From Tetracentron sinense (lineage: Eukaryota > Streptophyta > Magnoliopsida > Trochodendrales > Trochodendraceae): 64,000 nt of DNA. The notes beneath the pieces are model-generated. The model saw nothing but the letters and a program-made list of their open reading frames with translations. It was not told where the DNA came from and did no database searches. Within the stretch, counting starts at the first letter, position 1. Each line of letters starts with the position of its first letter. The position numbers and the translations under genes were made by a program. This document shows positions 10,591-20,990 of the stretch, piece after piece. The stretch covers positions 6,095,501-6,159,500 of the forward strand of contig CM026571.1 of assembly GCA_015143295.1 (NCBI GenBank), read 5' to 3'.

Positions 10591-11404
10591 CGTCAGATAC
10601 AAGTTCAAGTGTGATTGCACTCAATAGCTAATCAATTGCAAGGCCGTGCAAGTGGCAGTGTGACCATTCATGGAGAGCATCAGGCGGACATGGCCTATTT
10701 GAGAGAATCCGGTGCCCATAATAAATTGTGAGGCCATAAATGGCATCAAGTAAACGGATAACACCAAAGGAAGATGAGAGAATCAGGTGAGTGGCTGCCT
10801 GCATAACCCGTCGGGGTAGGGGTGTGAATGACTCAAGCTTCTCAGATCTCCTTCTTCATCTTTTTCTTCTGCCATTTATTTCCTCTCTTGCCTTCCGCCC
10901 CATCCTCCTATTCTTTCTGGTGATTCTTGCTTATTTATAGGCATTTGGAGTCATCATGACTTGTGTAGTCATGATGAGGTCACCTGTCAGACAACACTCA
11001 AGTGAGCCAGCACATAGCCCAAGTGGGCTTATGTCGGCTAAATTGTTAGAGTGAGAAATTCCTATTTTACCCATTCTTTTTACTCATTTTTACGAATTTT
11101 ATCCCTTACAACAACTAAGAGAGTTACTCACAATTTATTAATATTAACAACTAACCTTACAAAATAGGGGAAAAAAAATACTGGCATGAGCTGTAGATTT
11201 CTAACAAAAAAAAAAAAAAAACCTATAGTTTGAAATGTTTTTCATTGAACCATTCGTAAAAGTTTGGTGAGCACTAAATTAGATACCTAATACCAATTTG
11301 GTCAATATGACCTTGTTTTTGTCAATAAACATAAATGTCCACTCGTGAGGATCGAATTATTGCGCTATTGCGCTTCTCATTCTCACAAAACCGCCCATTC
11401 CACC

Positions 11405-11607
11405 AGCCCTAAACTCTGGTTAAGTTATTTTTAACCCTATAATTAAATTTTTTATTTTATTTTTCTAAAAACCAAAGGTAGATAGGTGAATCCTAAGAGT
11501 TAGTGTATCTTAACCACAGTTAAATGGAGCCAATAGAAAAACACGTGGCATTAAAATGAGACCCAAAACGCACCTCCTCGTATCACCGACTGAGGAGGTG
11601 ATTATTT
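11405..11607. repeat. MITE family A copy upstream of the RING-H2 gene
   Basis: Carries CTCTGGTTAAG, AAACCAAAGGTAGATAGGTG, TATCTTAACCACAGTTAAA and ACACGTGG, and ends GAGGAGGTGATTATTTTCC, the inverse of the end at 2548. It ends about 140 bp upstream of the likely TATA box of the RING-H2 gene. Confidence 0.75.
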
Positions 11608-11740
11608 TCCTTTTTCGAAATGGAAACCAAATCCACCTAGCATATTAAGCTGAATCCTGAAGCTTCGTTACTACTTACTAGGACGACGTCCCTTCGCCGT
11701 CATTCTCTCAAAAGATTAGGGACATTTCAGAATCCACTCT

Positions 11741-11790
11741 CCTTTATAAGACAGCCAATCCTCCAAATCTCTCTCTCTCTCTCTCTCTAT
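11741..11790 (+). promoter_or_regulatory. Core promoter and (CT)n leader of the RING-H2 gene
   Basis: CCTTTATAAGAC at 11741-11752 is a plausible TATA box about 60 bp before the start codon. A CT-dinucleotide run follows at about 11769-11789, within the probable 5' leader. Such pyrimidine tracts are common in plant leaders. Confidence 0.55.
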
Positions 11791-11806
11791 CTCTCTTCGT
11801 ATCGCC

Positions 11807-12313
11807 ATGGGATTCCCAGTTGGTTACACTGAGCTTTTCCTTTCAAAGCTTCTTCTACGGACACTTTCCATTCTGGTTTTCATCAGGAAACTCATTTCCT
11901 GGCTTTTCCGCTTCGTGGGTCTCGGAGATTTTCTCGAATCCGACATTTCTTTGCCGGACCGTCCGACCCACATCCCCGAATTCTACTCCGTCTCTGCCGT
12001 TCTAATCCGAGAAATCCTTCCCGTCGTGAAGTTCGAGGACTTGGTCTCCGGCGAGGGACATACGCAAGACAGTTGCGCTGTTTGTCTCTACGAGTTCGAG
12101 GGCCAAGACGAAATCAGAAGGCTGACCAACTGCCGACACATTTTTCATCGGAGCTGTTTGGACCGTTGGATGAATCATGATCAGAAAACGTGTCCTCTTT
12201 GTAGAACTCTCTTTATACCGGAGGAGATGCAGGAGGCGTTCAACGAGCGGCTCTGGGCTGCTTCTGGGATTCCTGATTTCTACGGCGACTACTCTTCGAT
12301 TTCGGGTTTCTAG
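11807..12313 (+). CDS. BRH1: RING-H2 finger E3 ubiquitin ligase, BRH1-like
   Basis: An intronless 168-residue protein. Residues 1-40 are hydrophobic with basic residues and form a likely membrane-anchoring segment (starts MGFPVGYTELFLSK). The RING-H2 domain has all eight zinc ligands: C90, C93, C109, H111, H114, C117, C129, C132 (spacing C-X2-C-X15-C-X-H-X2-H-X2-C-X11-C-X2-C), with the CPLC end. The N-terminus, the VSAVLIREILPV segment and the tail EEMQEAFNERLWAASG match my knowledge of the BRH1/RHA1 group; Arabidopsis BRH1 is about 170 residues. RING-H2 proteins recruit E2 enzymes for ubiquitination, and BRH1 transcription is brassinosteroid-responsive in Arabidopsis. The ATG at GCCATGG is a strong context and the first ATG after the CT-rich leader. 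The stop is followed within 125 bp by the 1.37-kb tandem duplication. Confidence 0.9.
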   Translation: MGFPVGYTELFLSKLLLRTLSILVFIRKLISWLFRFVGLGDFLESDISLPDRPTHIPEFYSVSAVLIREILPVVKFEDLVSGEGHTQDSCAVCLYEFEGQDEIRRLTNCRHIFHRSCLDRWMNHDQKTCPLCRTLFIPEEMQEAFNERLWAASGIPDFYGDYSSISGF

Positions 12314-12435
12314 TTCTGTGCTTGAAAATGGGTTCTTGTTTGTTGGGGGTTGGGACGATGAAGTGTATATACGAAAAAAATAACACAAAAAGAATAAAAA
12401 AAATTCCGGGAACCGGAAAGAGATGATCTTTATAT

Positions 12436-13803
12436 AGTTTTTGATGAATTTTAGAAACCGGGGTCTCGCAAAAATCACTCATTTCCTTCTTTCTTGAGGA
12501 GATTAAATATAATTATTGCTGGGATCCGGTGAAATTTCGACAGCTGGAGGCGATATTACTTCTAATTATTTGAATTTCCCAGTTGGGGAGTTTGGATATA
12601 ACGTTTTAGAACGAAATGGGTATTTGCAGATCAAATTCTTTACCATTATCGATTAACTGTTTTCATCAATTCCAGATCCTCATGTTCCCTTTCATTGAGT
12701 GTTTTTATTCGTTAATGGCAGACTTAGAATCTAAAATCGTGAAGCCCCATTTCAGAAGTATGGGTCATATTTGAATTCAAGATCTCTGCAACTCTAATCA
12801 TAGCATTGCAGGTTTTTCCATTTCAACTTATCTCGAAAGACAGGATGCATTAATCTCCATTTCTTCTCTGGAAGGAAAATCCTTCCAGTGGAGACCCAGA
12901 CCCTTGCTGGGACAGTTTTGTGTCGAGCCCGGCCCATGAGTAACCTAGACCCCGAGTCCCATCTTCCCTAGCCCAATCCAAAATAGTTTATATGGCCCAA
13001 ACCCAGTTTGGAACAGCAGAAATTACATCATCGTCCCCTTAGAAGGTAATTTTTTTTTCCAGGTGACATCATTTATCTAAGTTAATAGTATAATGAGTTA
13101 GGTTAGTATATAGGTCAGCTTCTCAACCGCTACACCAACAAACTCAAACTTGAGTCTTCTCTAAAGAGGGGGAAATATGTCTTATCCCCGGAGCAAACCA
13201 TCAAATGATATGAGTTATATTAGTTCAAAGGCTGGCAAAGTGTGTTGTTATAAGTTATGCCATTAGCACAGGGATGATCAGAATCATATGATAAAAAGCA
13301 GACTATCTTTTGGGAGATTGGAATGATATCCCTACATGACATTAAAACTCATAAGGGGTTCCTTCTTTTACCGACACTTATATGTACAATGCATCGTGCT
13401 TTTCATCTCTTCGGTTGTAATTCTGATAAGACTTCAAATATAGCAAAATGAATGATTTCAAATCTCATAAAAATGAAATTGAAATCTTATGATGGTAAGA
13501 ACTAATTTTATTAGAAACATGGATAAAATTTTCTAACAACTACCGTGACAAAGTGTCAAGATTTATAAGTCTCAGCAAAAGAACAGACCCTAAATGGAAT
13601 TAGAAAGAAACCCTTTATAAATTATTACTATGTATGTTTTCTTCCGCCGCGAGTAATCAATTTAATTGGACAAATATGACCAATGGTGATAGAGATTGAA
13701 GCTCAATGGTCCATTGGGCCAGTTGTGACCACTGATTCGAATGAGCACGATAAACATTCGCGATGTAGATCAAAATTGTCACCACCTACAATAAGTGGAG
13801 CCC
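12436..13803. repeat. Tandem segmental duplication, copy 1
   Basis: Matches 14328-15677 along its whole length with only a few percent mismatch by eye and small indels (for example 12 bp near 12799). It begins in what is probably the 3' untranslated region of the RING-H2 gene and ends at GAGCCC. No coding region inside. It contains a MITE family B-prime copy at 13354-13591. Confidence 0.9.
13354..13591. repeat. MITE family B-prime (TTCTTTTGCTGAGACTTAT type)
   Basis: The left end AGGGGTTCCTTCTTTTACCG and right end AGTCTCAGCAAAAGAACAGA are imperfect inverses. Related copies occur near 24330-24433, 24938-25260, 57815-58125 and 61120-61243, and the second duplication copy carries one at about 15233-15466. 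The terminal TTCTTTT relates them to family B. Confidence 0.6.
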
Positions 13804-13839
13804 CCAACCCCACCTAACCTGGAAAGGGTCACCACCTAA

Positions 13840-14267
13840 CCTGTGAAGACCCTTTCCAGGTTTAGGTGCGTATGCAAGCTATGGCTCCAGTTAATCTCTG
13901 ACACTCATCTCTTCCACTTGCACTCTCTTCGATCTAAGTCGAACCCTATTCTCTTCTTCGCATCATCACAATATTCTAACAGTGGTTCTATTAACACTCT
14001 TCACCTGTCCTGTATGGACATGGAGGGGAAGGTGATTCATAGATTGGAGAACAGGGTTGGACTTTACATTGAAATGTTACCGTCTAGCTTCAAACTGGTT
14101 TGTTTCAAAGGAGGCTATAGTATCTATGTGTGTAATCCCACTACAATGGAATTTATAACTCTACCAGAATCTCCACATCCAAACTCTGGTTTCCAGAAAT
14201 CAGTTGGCTTTGGTTATATTCCCACTACTAAGCAATATAAAGTGGTTCGCTTATCAATCGTTTAGGT
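13840..14267 (+). pseudogene. Captured F-box protein fragment between duplication copies
   Basis: Reads PVKTLSRFRCVCKLWLQLI, the second half of an F-box motif, and continues for about 140 residues through YSIYVCNPTTMEFITLP and SVGFGYIPTTKQYKVVR, which is the start of an F-box-associated domain. The first half of the F-box and the rest of the C-terminal domain are absent. Full-length members are usually 350-400 residues and bind SKP1 through the F-box. The reading frame is intact, but there is no native ATG at the family start. Its edges contain inverted and direct patches of nearby sequence, suggesting insertion during break repair. Non-functional remnant, most likely. Confidence 0.75.
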
Positions 14268-14327
14268 GGTGACAATTTAACTTTGTGTTTCGCTTATCAA
14301 TCGTTCCACAAAACCTGGAAAGGGTCT

Positions 14328-15677
14328 AGTTTTTGATGAATTTTAGAAATCGGGGTCTCGCAAAAATCACTCATTTCCTTCTTTCTTGAGGAGATTAAAT
14401 ATAATTATTGCTGGGATCCGGTGAAATTTCGACAGCCGGAGGCGATATTACTTCTAATTATTTGAATTTCCCAGTTGGGGAGTTTGGATATAACGTTTTA
14501 GAACGAAATGGGTATTTGCAGATCAAATTCTTTACCATTATCGATTAACTTTTTTCATCAATTCCAGATCCTCATGTTCCCTTTCTTTGAGCGTTTTTAT
14601 TCGTTAATGGCAGATTTAGAATCTAAAATCGTGAAGCCCCATTTCAGAAGTATGGGTCATATTTGAATTCAAGATCTCTGCAACTCTACAGGTTTTTCCA
14701 TTTGAACTTATCTTGAAAGACAGGATGCATTAATCTCCATTTTTCTCTGGAAGGAAAATCCTTCCAGTGGAGACCCAGACCCTTGCTGGGACAGTTTTGT
14801 GTCGAGCCCGGCCCATGAGTAACCTAGACCCTGAGTCCCATCTTCCCTAGCCCAATCCAAAATAGTTTATATGGCCCAAACCCAGTTTGGAACAGCAGAA
14901 AATACATCATCGTCCCCTTAGAAGGTAATTTTTTTTTCATGGTAACATCACTTATCTAAGTTAATAATATAATGAGCTAGGTTAGTACATAGGTGAGCTT
15001 CTCAACCGCTACACCAACAAACTCAAACTTGAGTCTTCTCTAAAGAGGGGGAAATATGTCTTATCCCTGGAGCAAACCATCAAATGATATGAGTTATATT
15101 AGTACAAAGGCTAGCAAAGTGTGTTGTTATAAGTTATGCCATTAGCACAGGGATGATCAGAATCATATGATAAAAAGCAGACTATCTTTTGGGAGATTGG
15201 AATGATATCCCTACATGACATTAAAACTCATAAGGGTTCTTTTACCGACACTTATATGTACAATACATCGTGCTTTTCTTCTCTTCGGTTGTAATTCTGA
15301 TAAGATTTCAAATGTAGCAAAATGAATGATTTCAAATCTCATAAAAATGAACTTGAAATCTCATGATGGTAAGAACTAATTTTATTAGAAACATGGATAA
15401 AATTTTCTAACAACTACCATGACAAAGTGTGAAGATTTATAAGTCTCAGCAAAAGAACAGACCCTAAATGGAATTAGAAAGAAACCCTTTATAAATTATT
15501 ACTATGTATGTTTTCTTCCGCCGCGAGTAATCAATTTAATTGGACAAATATGACCAATGGTGATAGAGATTGAAGCTCAATGGTCCATTGGGCCAGTTGT
15601 GACCCCTGATTCGAATGAGCACGATAAACATTCGCGATGTAGATCAAAATTGTCACCACCTACAATAAGTGGAGCCC
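14328..15677. repeat. Tandem segmental duplication, copy 2
   Basis: Second copy of 12436-13803, same orientation, net about 18 bp shorter. The copies are separated by 524 bp holding the F-box fragment. Confidence 0.9.
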
Positions 15678-15929
15678 AAGGAGATCGTGACATGTGGACT
15701 AGTTCGAGGGGGTCCCAGTCATATTATTAATTATTAGGCTCAAGGGTGCCAACAGTCTTTATCATAGATGGATCTAGTTCATGTTTTTTTCTTCGACGTA
15801 GATTCTAGTTCATGTTAATCTAAGTGAAATTGATTTTTATACTATACTACATTATCATCTTTTCAAATAAGGGACAATCTGTTTTGATCCTCACTTTAGC
15901 TAGATAATAGCATTTTACAGTACCTAAGG

Positions 15930-16036
15930 GCCCGTTTGGCATCACTCCCAAGGAGCAATTATCTTTTCCTTGGGAATAGAAACGCTTCTATTCGTAGGGA
16001 ATAGATAATTGCTCCTTGGGAGTGATGCCAAACGGG
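15930..16036. mobile_element. Near-perfect palindromic hAT-type MITE with intact 8-bp duplication
   Basis: A 107-bp element whose ends GCCCGTTTGGCATCACTCCC and its inverse continue as an inverted repeat for about 37 bp on each side. It is flanked by perfect 8-bp direct repeats ACCTAAGG at 15922-15929 and 16037-16044, the hAT signature. It has no coding capacity. Confidence 0.92.
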
Positions 16037-16044
16037 ACCTAAGG

Positions 16045-17039
16045 CTCTGTATCATGCTTTTTTCCGATCATCGGAATGCCGCTATCCGATCTAGAATAGT
16101 TTGATCATTTGATCATCTATCTAACAAGTAATTCATTCAAGACATTTAGTAACCTGTTAAGTGTGTATGATTGGTTTTTATTTATTTTTTTGAGGAATGT
16201 GGCACTTTCATCACTACATTCTCTTCCTTAAGTTTCTTCTCATCTTTATCTAACCCCCTGCATGATTCAGTCTCAAATCGAGTCGTAGCTCCAACAGATG
16301 TCCACATACCCCATTTTAGCCCCAACAAAATTAATGTTGCTTTCTCCCCCATTGTACCCAACTTTTTTTTTTCCTTCGGCATTTGTACCTTTTTTTTTTT
16401 TTGGGTGAATCATTTGTACCTTACTTAAATCTTGCAAAATATATGTTCTTCTTTTAAACCTTTTCTAAGTTCACACCTATAAAAGGTTGATAAGCGAAAC
16501 ACAAAGTTAAATTTTTTAAAAAAAAAACTAAAATGATCTTCTATTAAATATTTTAATAGTTGTTGGTTATGGATGGAAATGTAATTTGATGGTAGATTTG
16601 CAAAAAGTTTAAAAAATCAATAGGGGTATTTACAATAAAAAAATATCGAGGTTTTTAAAAATCCCTCTTAATTTTTTTTTAAAGTATATACTATAAATAT
16701 AAATTAATATATGTTCATAAAAACTATATACTATAAACATACTTTATAGTTTAAAAATATAAATTAATTATATGCTTACTACAATGTATAAACTATATAA
16801 AAATAGTATATGTATAAATTATACTTAAAACTATCTAGTATATAGTATACATAAAACAAATATATGTAAAATTCTATAAAAAAAAATGATAAACCGGAAA
16901 AAAAACATGAATTGTTTTTGCACGAAATACCAAAATTTTGGATTTTCTCGGATAATGTTGGCCATATATTTTGGTCAATGAAAATAATAAAAAAATATTT
17001 CAAATAATGGTTTAATGAGTATTTTAGTTTCGGACCTTC
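16045..17039. other. Intergenic, very AT-rich
   Basis: Poly-T tracts near 16366 and 16390, and a TATA/ATATA-rich stretch 16680-16880. Bases 16487-16513 are the inverse of 14274-14300, apparently the template for a junction patch beside the F-box fragment. Confidence 0.6.
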
Positions 17040-17200
17040 TTTAACTTACCCTGTGTCCTCATGTCCCTTTTAATATCCCTTTAATCTTGGTTAAGCTTAA
17101 TTAAATTAAAGTTAAGATTTAAAACAAAAAAAACTAAGGTTGGTTTCTTAATCCTAAGAGTGAGTGAATCTTAACTACAATTGATGAGTATTTAACCGCG
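17040..17200. repeat. MITE family A copy
   Basis: CTCATGTCCCTTTTAATATC, TTGGTTAAGCTTAATTAAAT, ACTAAGGTTGG, TGAGTGAATCTTAACTAC, followed by a decayed outer end. Confidence 0.65.
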
Positions 17201-17619
17201 TGGACTAATGATGAAGACCGGCCATTTTGTTGCATAATGGAAACCTAGGTGCCTTTTAAGTGTTTTGTTCTTTATTTCAGATTTCTCCTCAAAATAACCA
17301 AAATAAATAGAATAAGAAAAAGCCCTCGATAGTCGAAACTCTTAGTTTATAAAACAATTATTTTGTATCGTTTGACTCCCCAGTAAAACACAGAAAAACC
17401 TCATTTTTATTCAAATGACAATAAACTCCTTGAAGTATTTATAATTCCCATGGTTCCCGTCATTCCGTTTAAGGAAATAACCAATATTGACAGGCCCAAT
17501 ATACGTCATTCCAACTACCACTCTCATTGACAGTTTTAGCTTCGCTTTCTTCTCACATCTTCGCATCATCATCTTTCTCTCTCTTTGCTTAAACCCTAAT
17601 TTTCAGAAACAAAAGAGAA
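17201..17619. other. Upstream region and leader of the EGF-protein gene
   Basis: A TTTATAAAACA at about 17346-17356 could be TATA-like but is far upstream. The CT-rich stretch 17540-17590 followed by AAACCCTAA (17591-17599, telobox-like) is typical of plant leaders. Confidence 0.4.
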
Positions 17620-17661
17620 ATGCGAAGAGTTCTCAGAGAGGTTCTTCTTCTTGATTGCTGA
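17620..17661 (+). CDS. Upstream ORF of 13 codons in the EGF-protein leader
   Basis: An ATG at 17620 in the context AGAGAAATGC opens a frame of 13 sense codons (MRRVLREVLLLDC) ending TGA at 17659-17661, only two bases before the main ATG at 17664. Such an arrangement could make main-frame translation depend on leaky scanning or re-initiation. It could instead lie upstream of the real cap site. Confidence 0.45.
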   Translation: MRRVLREVLLLDC

Positions 17662-17663
17662 AA

Positions 17664-19469
17664 ATGCCAATTTCTGGGAAGAGAAGAAGAATCAAAATAG
17701 GGTTTATGAAGCTTTTTCTTCTCTTTCTGCTCCTCTTTTCATACAATGCCTCTTCTCTACCTTGCAATGATAATCGCTGCAAAACTGGATCCTGCAACGA
17801 TACTGGAGCTTGCATTTGTAATCTCCTCAGTCCTTCCACCATCTTAGATGGTGATCGGCCATTCCTCGGGTACAAAGATCTTGAATTTTGTCTTTTTGTT
17901 TTCTTTACTTTTGATTTTAGGGTTTATTGTAGTTGTTTTAGTTTATGGGATTTGAATTCATGTTGTGCTGTTAAATTTTAGGGGAAGATTTTGTGACGAG
18001 GAACAGATTATGTGTGATGGGACTAATTCGTTTTGGTGTGAACATGGGGGGAATTGTGTGGAGATTGTTCATGGGGAGAATTATACCTGTAAGTGTCCTC
18101 CGGGGTATACGGGATTACATTGTGAGCACAAAGGGGCTCCTTGTGATCAGATTTTCTGTTTTCACGAGGCGGAGTGCTTAGTTGAAGGCGATTTCTGTGA
18201 TTGTCCCCCAAATTGGAGAGGAAGTGTTGACTGTTCTTTGCCAACCAAAACTAATACAGGTAGATATCGGTTTTGATATTTATACAATTTCTTAGTCTCT
18301 ATAGTCCGCCATTTACATCTTTTGTTTTGTGTTATACTTCTCATTCTATATCATAATTTGTTGCAGATTCAGTGACGGATTCAACTACAACCGGGTTGCC
18401 GCATGTGGAAAGCAGTAATAATATGAAGGTGAGTATGAACAATCGCTTTTCAAATTGGTTTGGCTATATTTTATTTCTTATATTAATTAGCTAACTAATT
18501 TTAGAGGGTTGAATGAAATAAGTATTAGGAAAATGGAAGGCACAATAGGTATTCCAATGACAATAATATTATGGAAGTTGTAGGACCTTCACTAACAACT
18601 ATAATAGAGATATCATTTGTTCATAGTCTATATTAGGTTAACCATGATCTCATCTAAAAATAGACAAGGTACACAAAGAGGTAATGAAGAATCACTGCGG
18701 CCGGAAGTAAAAGGCAGAAAAATAAAGGTTCAGCATTGAGAACCAAATCCTTACCTGTTGAGGTTTACCCAGGCTATCAAGCTAATATGCATTTTGTTCG
18801 TGTCCAATTAGTATTTGTGGTTTTCTTGAGTTATTGTTGAGCACTTTAGGGACCGGACAACCCCTGTGGAGGCAGATCCTCCACTTTTTTTTTTGTTATA
18901 GACCACATTAATCACATTTCATGAAGTTCTTACTTCCACTGTGATCATATTACTTCCATAGGAATATCAAGGTCCATAGTGTTTTTTGATTACGAAAAGG
19001 GAAAATCTAATATATGGAAAGTTTTGGATTACTGACCCTGCTAAAGCAATTTGAAAGGAGATCAAATTGGTCACTGTGGAAAAATTTTCTTGATTAGAAT
19101 TTCATCTTCTTGCCTCTGTTCTGACTAGTATAACATTTCAGCTCATGGGGAATTGAATAACTTAAAAAAGATGAGTCAAGAATTAGGTGAATCTTTTAAC
19201 AACTAACATATGTCCATGCCAATACTGTTTAGTCAATAAGAGGGAAGCTGCTTTGTTGGTTCTTTTTTTTTTTCACACAGGGATTACTAAGACACGCATA
19301 ATAGATTTTTTATGAAAATGGTCATCTTATTGAATATTTTCTGACTATAGTGTATAATATTTCAGTTTTTGGGACACTGATTAAGCGAATACTGTCAGCT
19401 AAATAATTAGGATATTGATATACAGTATTACTATGACAAAAGCCATACAAGATTTCCAGAACCCACCTC

Positions 19470-19500
<31 letters not shown>

Positions 19501-20448
19501 AAAACACCACCAGGCACGCATGTGAAAAAGAATCACTAGAGCTTGAATGGGTCCAAATTGACTCCTTCATACGAAATGTCTTTCTACCAACCCTGTTCAA
19601 TGCATTTGCACTAGGAGGATCTCTAGAATCACTACGACCTTCAACCAAGGATTGAGCTTGGTCCAAGTGAAAAGAACCCAATTTGACACATAAATTTGCC
19701 ATGTTATCAAATTATTCATTTTTAGGCATAATGAATAAAGAAGGTATTGAATAAGGAGCATCCTTATTGAGAGATTAGTGGTTTATGTACTTTGTTTGGG
19801 TAAATTAGTCGACCTCTATCTACCTGTATATATGTGTTATGTAGGGGTGAAACTTGGGTTGGACTGAGCTGAACCCGACCTTGGGTTGGGTTTGGCTTTT
19901 CATATTTTGGGATGGGCTTGGGTTGGAAAATGCCAACCCACCACTACCTTGGGTTGGGCTAGGGTTGGGGTTCTGGAAACCCAACTCGAACCCAATCCCC
20001 TATTTATATACAAGAACAACACACACACGCACACAACATATAATAGAATGTAAAAAAAAAGGCAAAATAGAGAAGTAAAATTAAGTTTTAGAAAATAAGT
20101 TTTTTGATTTTAATAAAACCCTAGGGCTCAAAATCATAGAAAAAAAAGGGAAGGAATACCCACATACTTATTGTGAAAGTCAGAGTTTGCAAGCTTATAA
20201 GAACAGTCACACTGAGCCCTTATCTGCATTTTTGTGTTCAGTGGTTTGTAGTGGAGGTATTGGCCACTTTATGTTCCTTAGGAGCAGTTGTAGCTGCTGT
20301 TATTTTGACTAAGAGATTCCTCAAGAAGAATGAGATGACCACCCCAAAGTTTCAGCAGTTGTCTCAAATGCAAACGCATGGCTTTTTTGATGACGATGAG
20401 GATTCCGAGGTTCCTGAGGTCATTCGCAACAATAATTCACACCTTTAG
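17664..20448 (+). CDS. EGF-like type I membrane protein, four exons
   Basis: Proposed exons: 17664-17869, 17982-18259, 18367-18428 and 20242-20448, all with GT-AG junctions, joining in frame to 250 residues. Residues 15-32 form a hydrophobic signal peptide (an alternative start is M15). Then come a Cys-rich segment (C34-C52), EGF-like repeat 1 (C80, C88, C94, C105, C107, C116, with CPPGYTGLHC), EGF-like repeat 2 (C123, C128, C134, C141, C143, C153), a Thr/Ser-rich linker, a transmembrane helix at about 184-205, a basic stop-transfer KRFLKK, and a short acidic cytosolic tail (DDDEDSE). EGF modules are extracellular disulfide-linked binding domains. No kinase domain is present, so it is not a wall-associated kinase. 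I know of small Notch-like annotated plant proteins of this form, but not their function. Intron 3 is long (1.8 kb) and repeat-bearing. Confidence 0.85.
18429..20241 (+). other. Long third intron of the EGF-protein gene
   Basis: A 1.8-kb intron. It has a 22-base poly-C tract at 19469-19490 followed by poly-A, and a block of repeated TTGGGTTGGG/GGGTTGGGCT sequence at about 19850-19995 that looks like the remnant of a repeat. No coding sequence is supported inside. Confidence 0.75.
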
Positions 20449-20985
20449 ATTGTACCATTTGACCTTTAGACACCTTACTAATTTCTGTTTGAGACGAAGT
20501 CTTCTAGTTCATTTGTAATCCATTGTACTCCAATAACGTTGATGTGTTCTTTTTGTTTTTGATGTTTTATCTTTCAAAAAATATATAGTTTAATGTCTGA
20601 CCCATACACTAAAATCTAGTCATACTTCTGAAACTTTTGTTGTATAAGTCACATTTGCCTTCTTTTTCATGCTTCCTCCTTTGCAGGTTAACTATTAGAT
20701 GCAGATAGTCTTTTTTCCTTGTATTGTCAAATTTCTTTTAACAAGTAGGTCAAATTTGACCATTTCATTTACTCTATAAAACTTGATTATCGACCAACTT
20801 TGCTACTAGACTCTTGCCGACCACCTTTGCTAAGTTCTTAACAGTAATCTTGAAAGCTATCTGGCCTTCCTTGATAGTCATTAGTTGTGCTGCGATTAAG
20901 TCCGTGTAGGGAAGGTTTCCTTCTGTGACGTCGTAAGTAGGAGGTCCACTCACCCAAAATTAAAATAAAATTAGGATCTCGAAAA
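20449..20985. other. 3' untranslated region and intergenic DNA
   Basis: T-rich sequence typical of a plant 3' region follows the stop codon, and no clear single poly-A signal could be chosen. Nothing else seen. Confidence 0.4.
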
Positions 20986-20990
20986 TAGAC

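Larger units (their letters stand above)
9888..11110 (-). mobile_element. Solo LTR 2, same family as solo LTR 1, minus orientation
   Basis: On + it begins TGAAAGGG and ends CCCTTACA, flanked by perfect 5-bp duplications ACAAC at 9883-9887 and 11111-11115. Read on minus it starts TGTAAGGGATAAAATTCG, nearly identical to the start of the LTR at 3857. A TATAAATA on the minus strand lies near 10935. U3 contains a 14-bp direct-repeat array, two palindromes of the 23-bp type and a 34-bp triplicate. Overlapping long minus-strand frames at 10140-10466 are by-products of the repeats. Confidence 0.9.

Noticed and set aside
12002..12482. Minus-strand frames of 158 and 80 codons antisense to the RING-H2 gene
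   Set aside because: Shadow frames of the real coding sequence; the plus strand has the complete RING-H2 domain.
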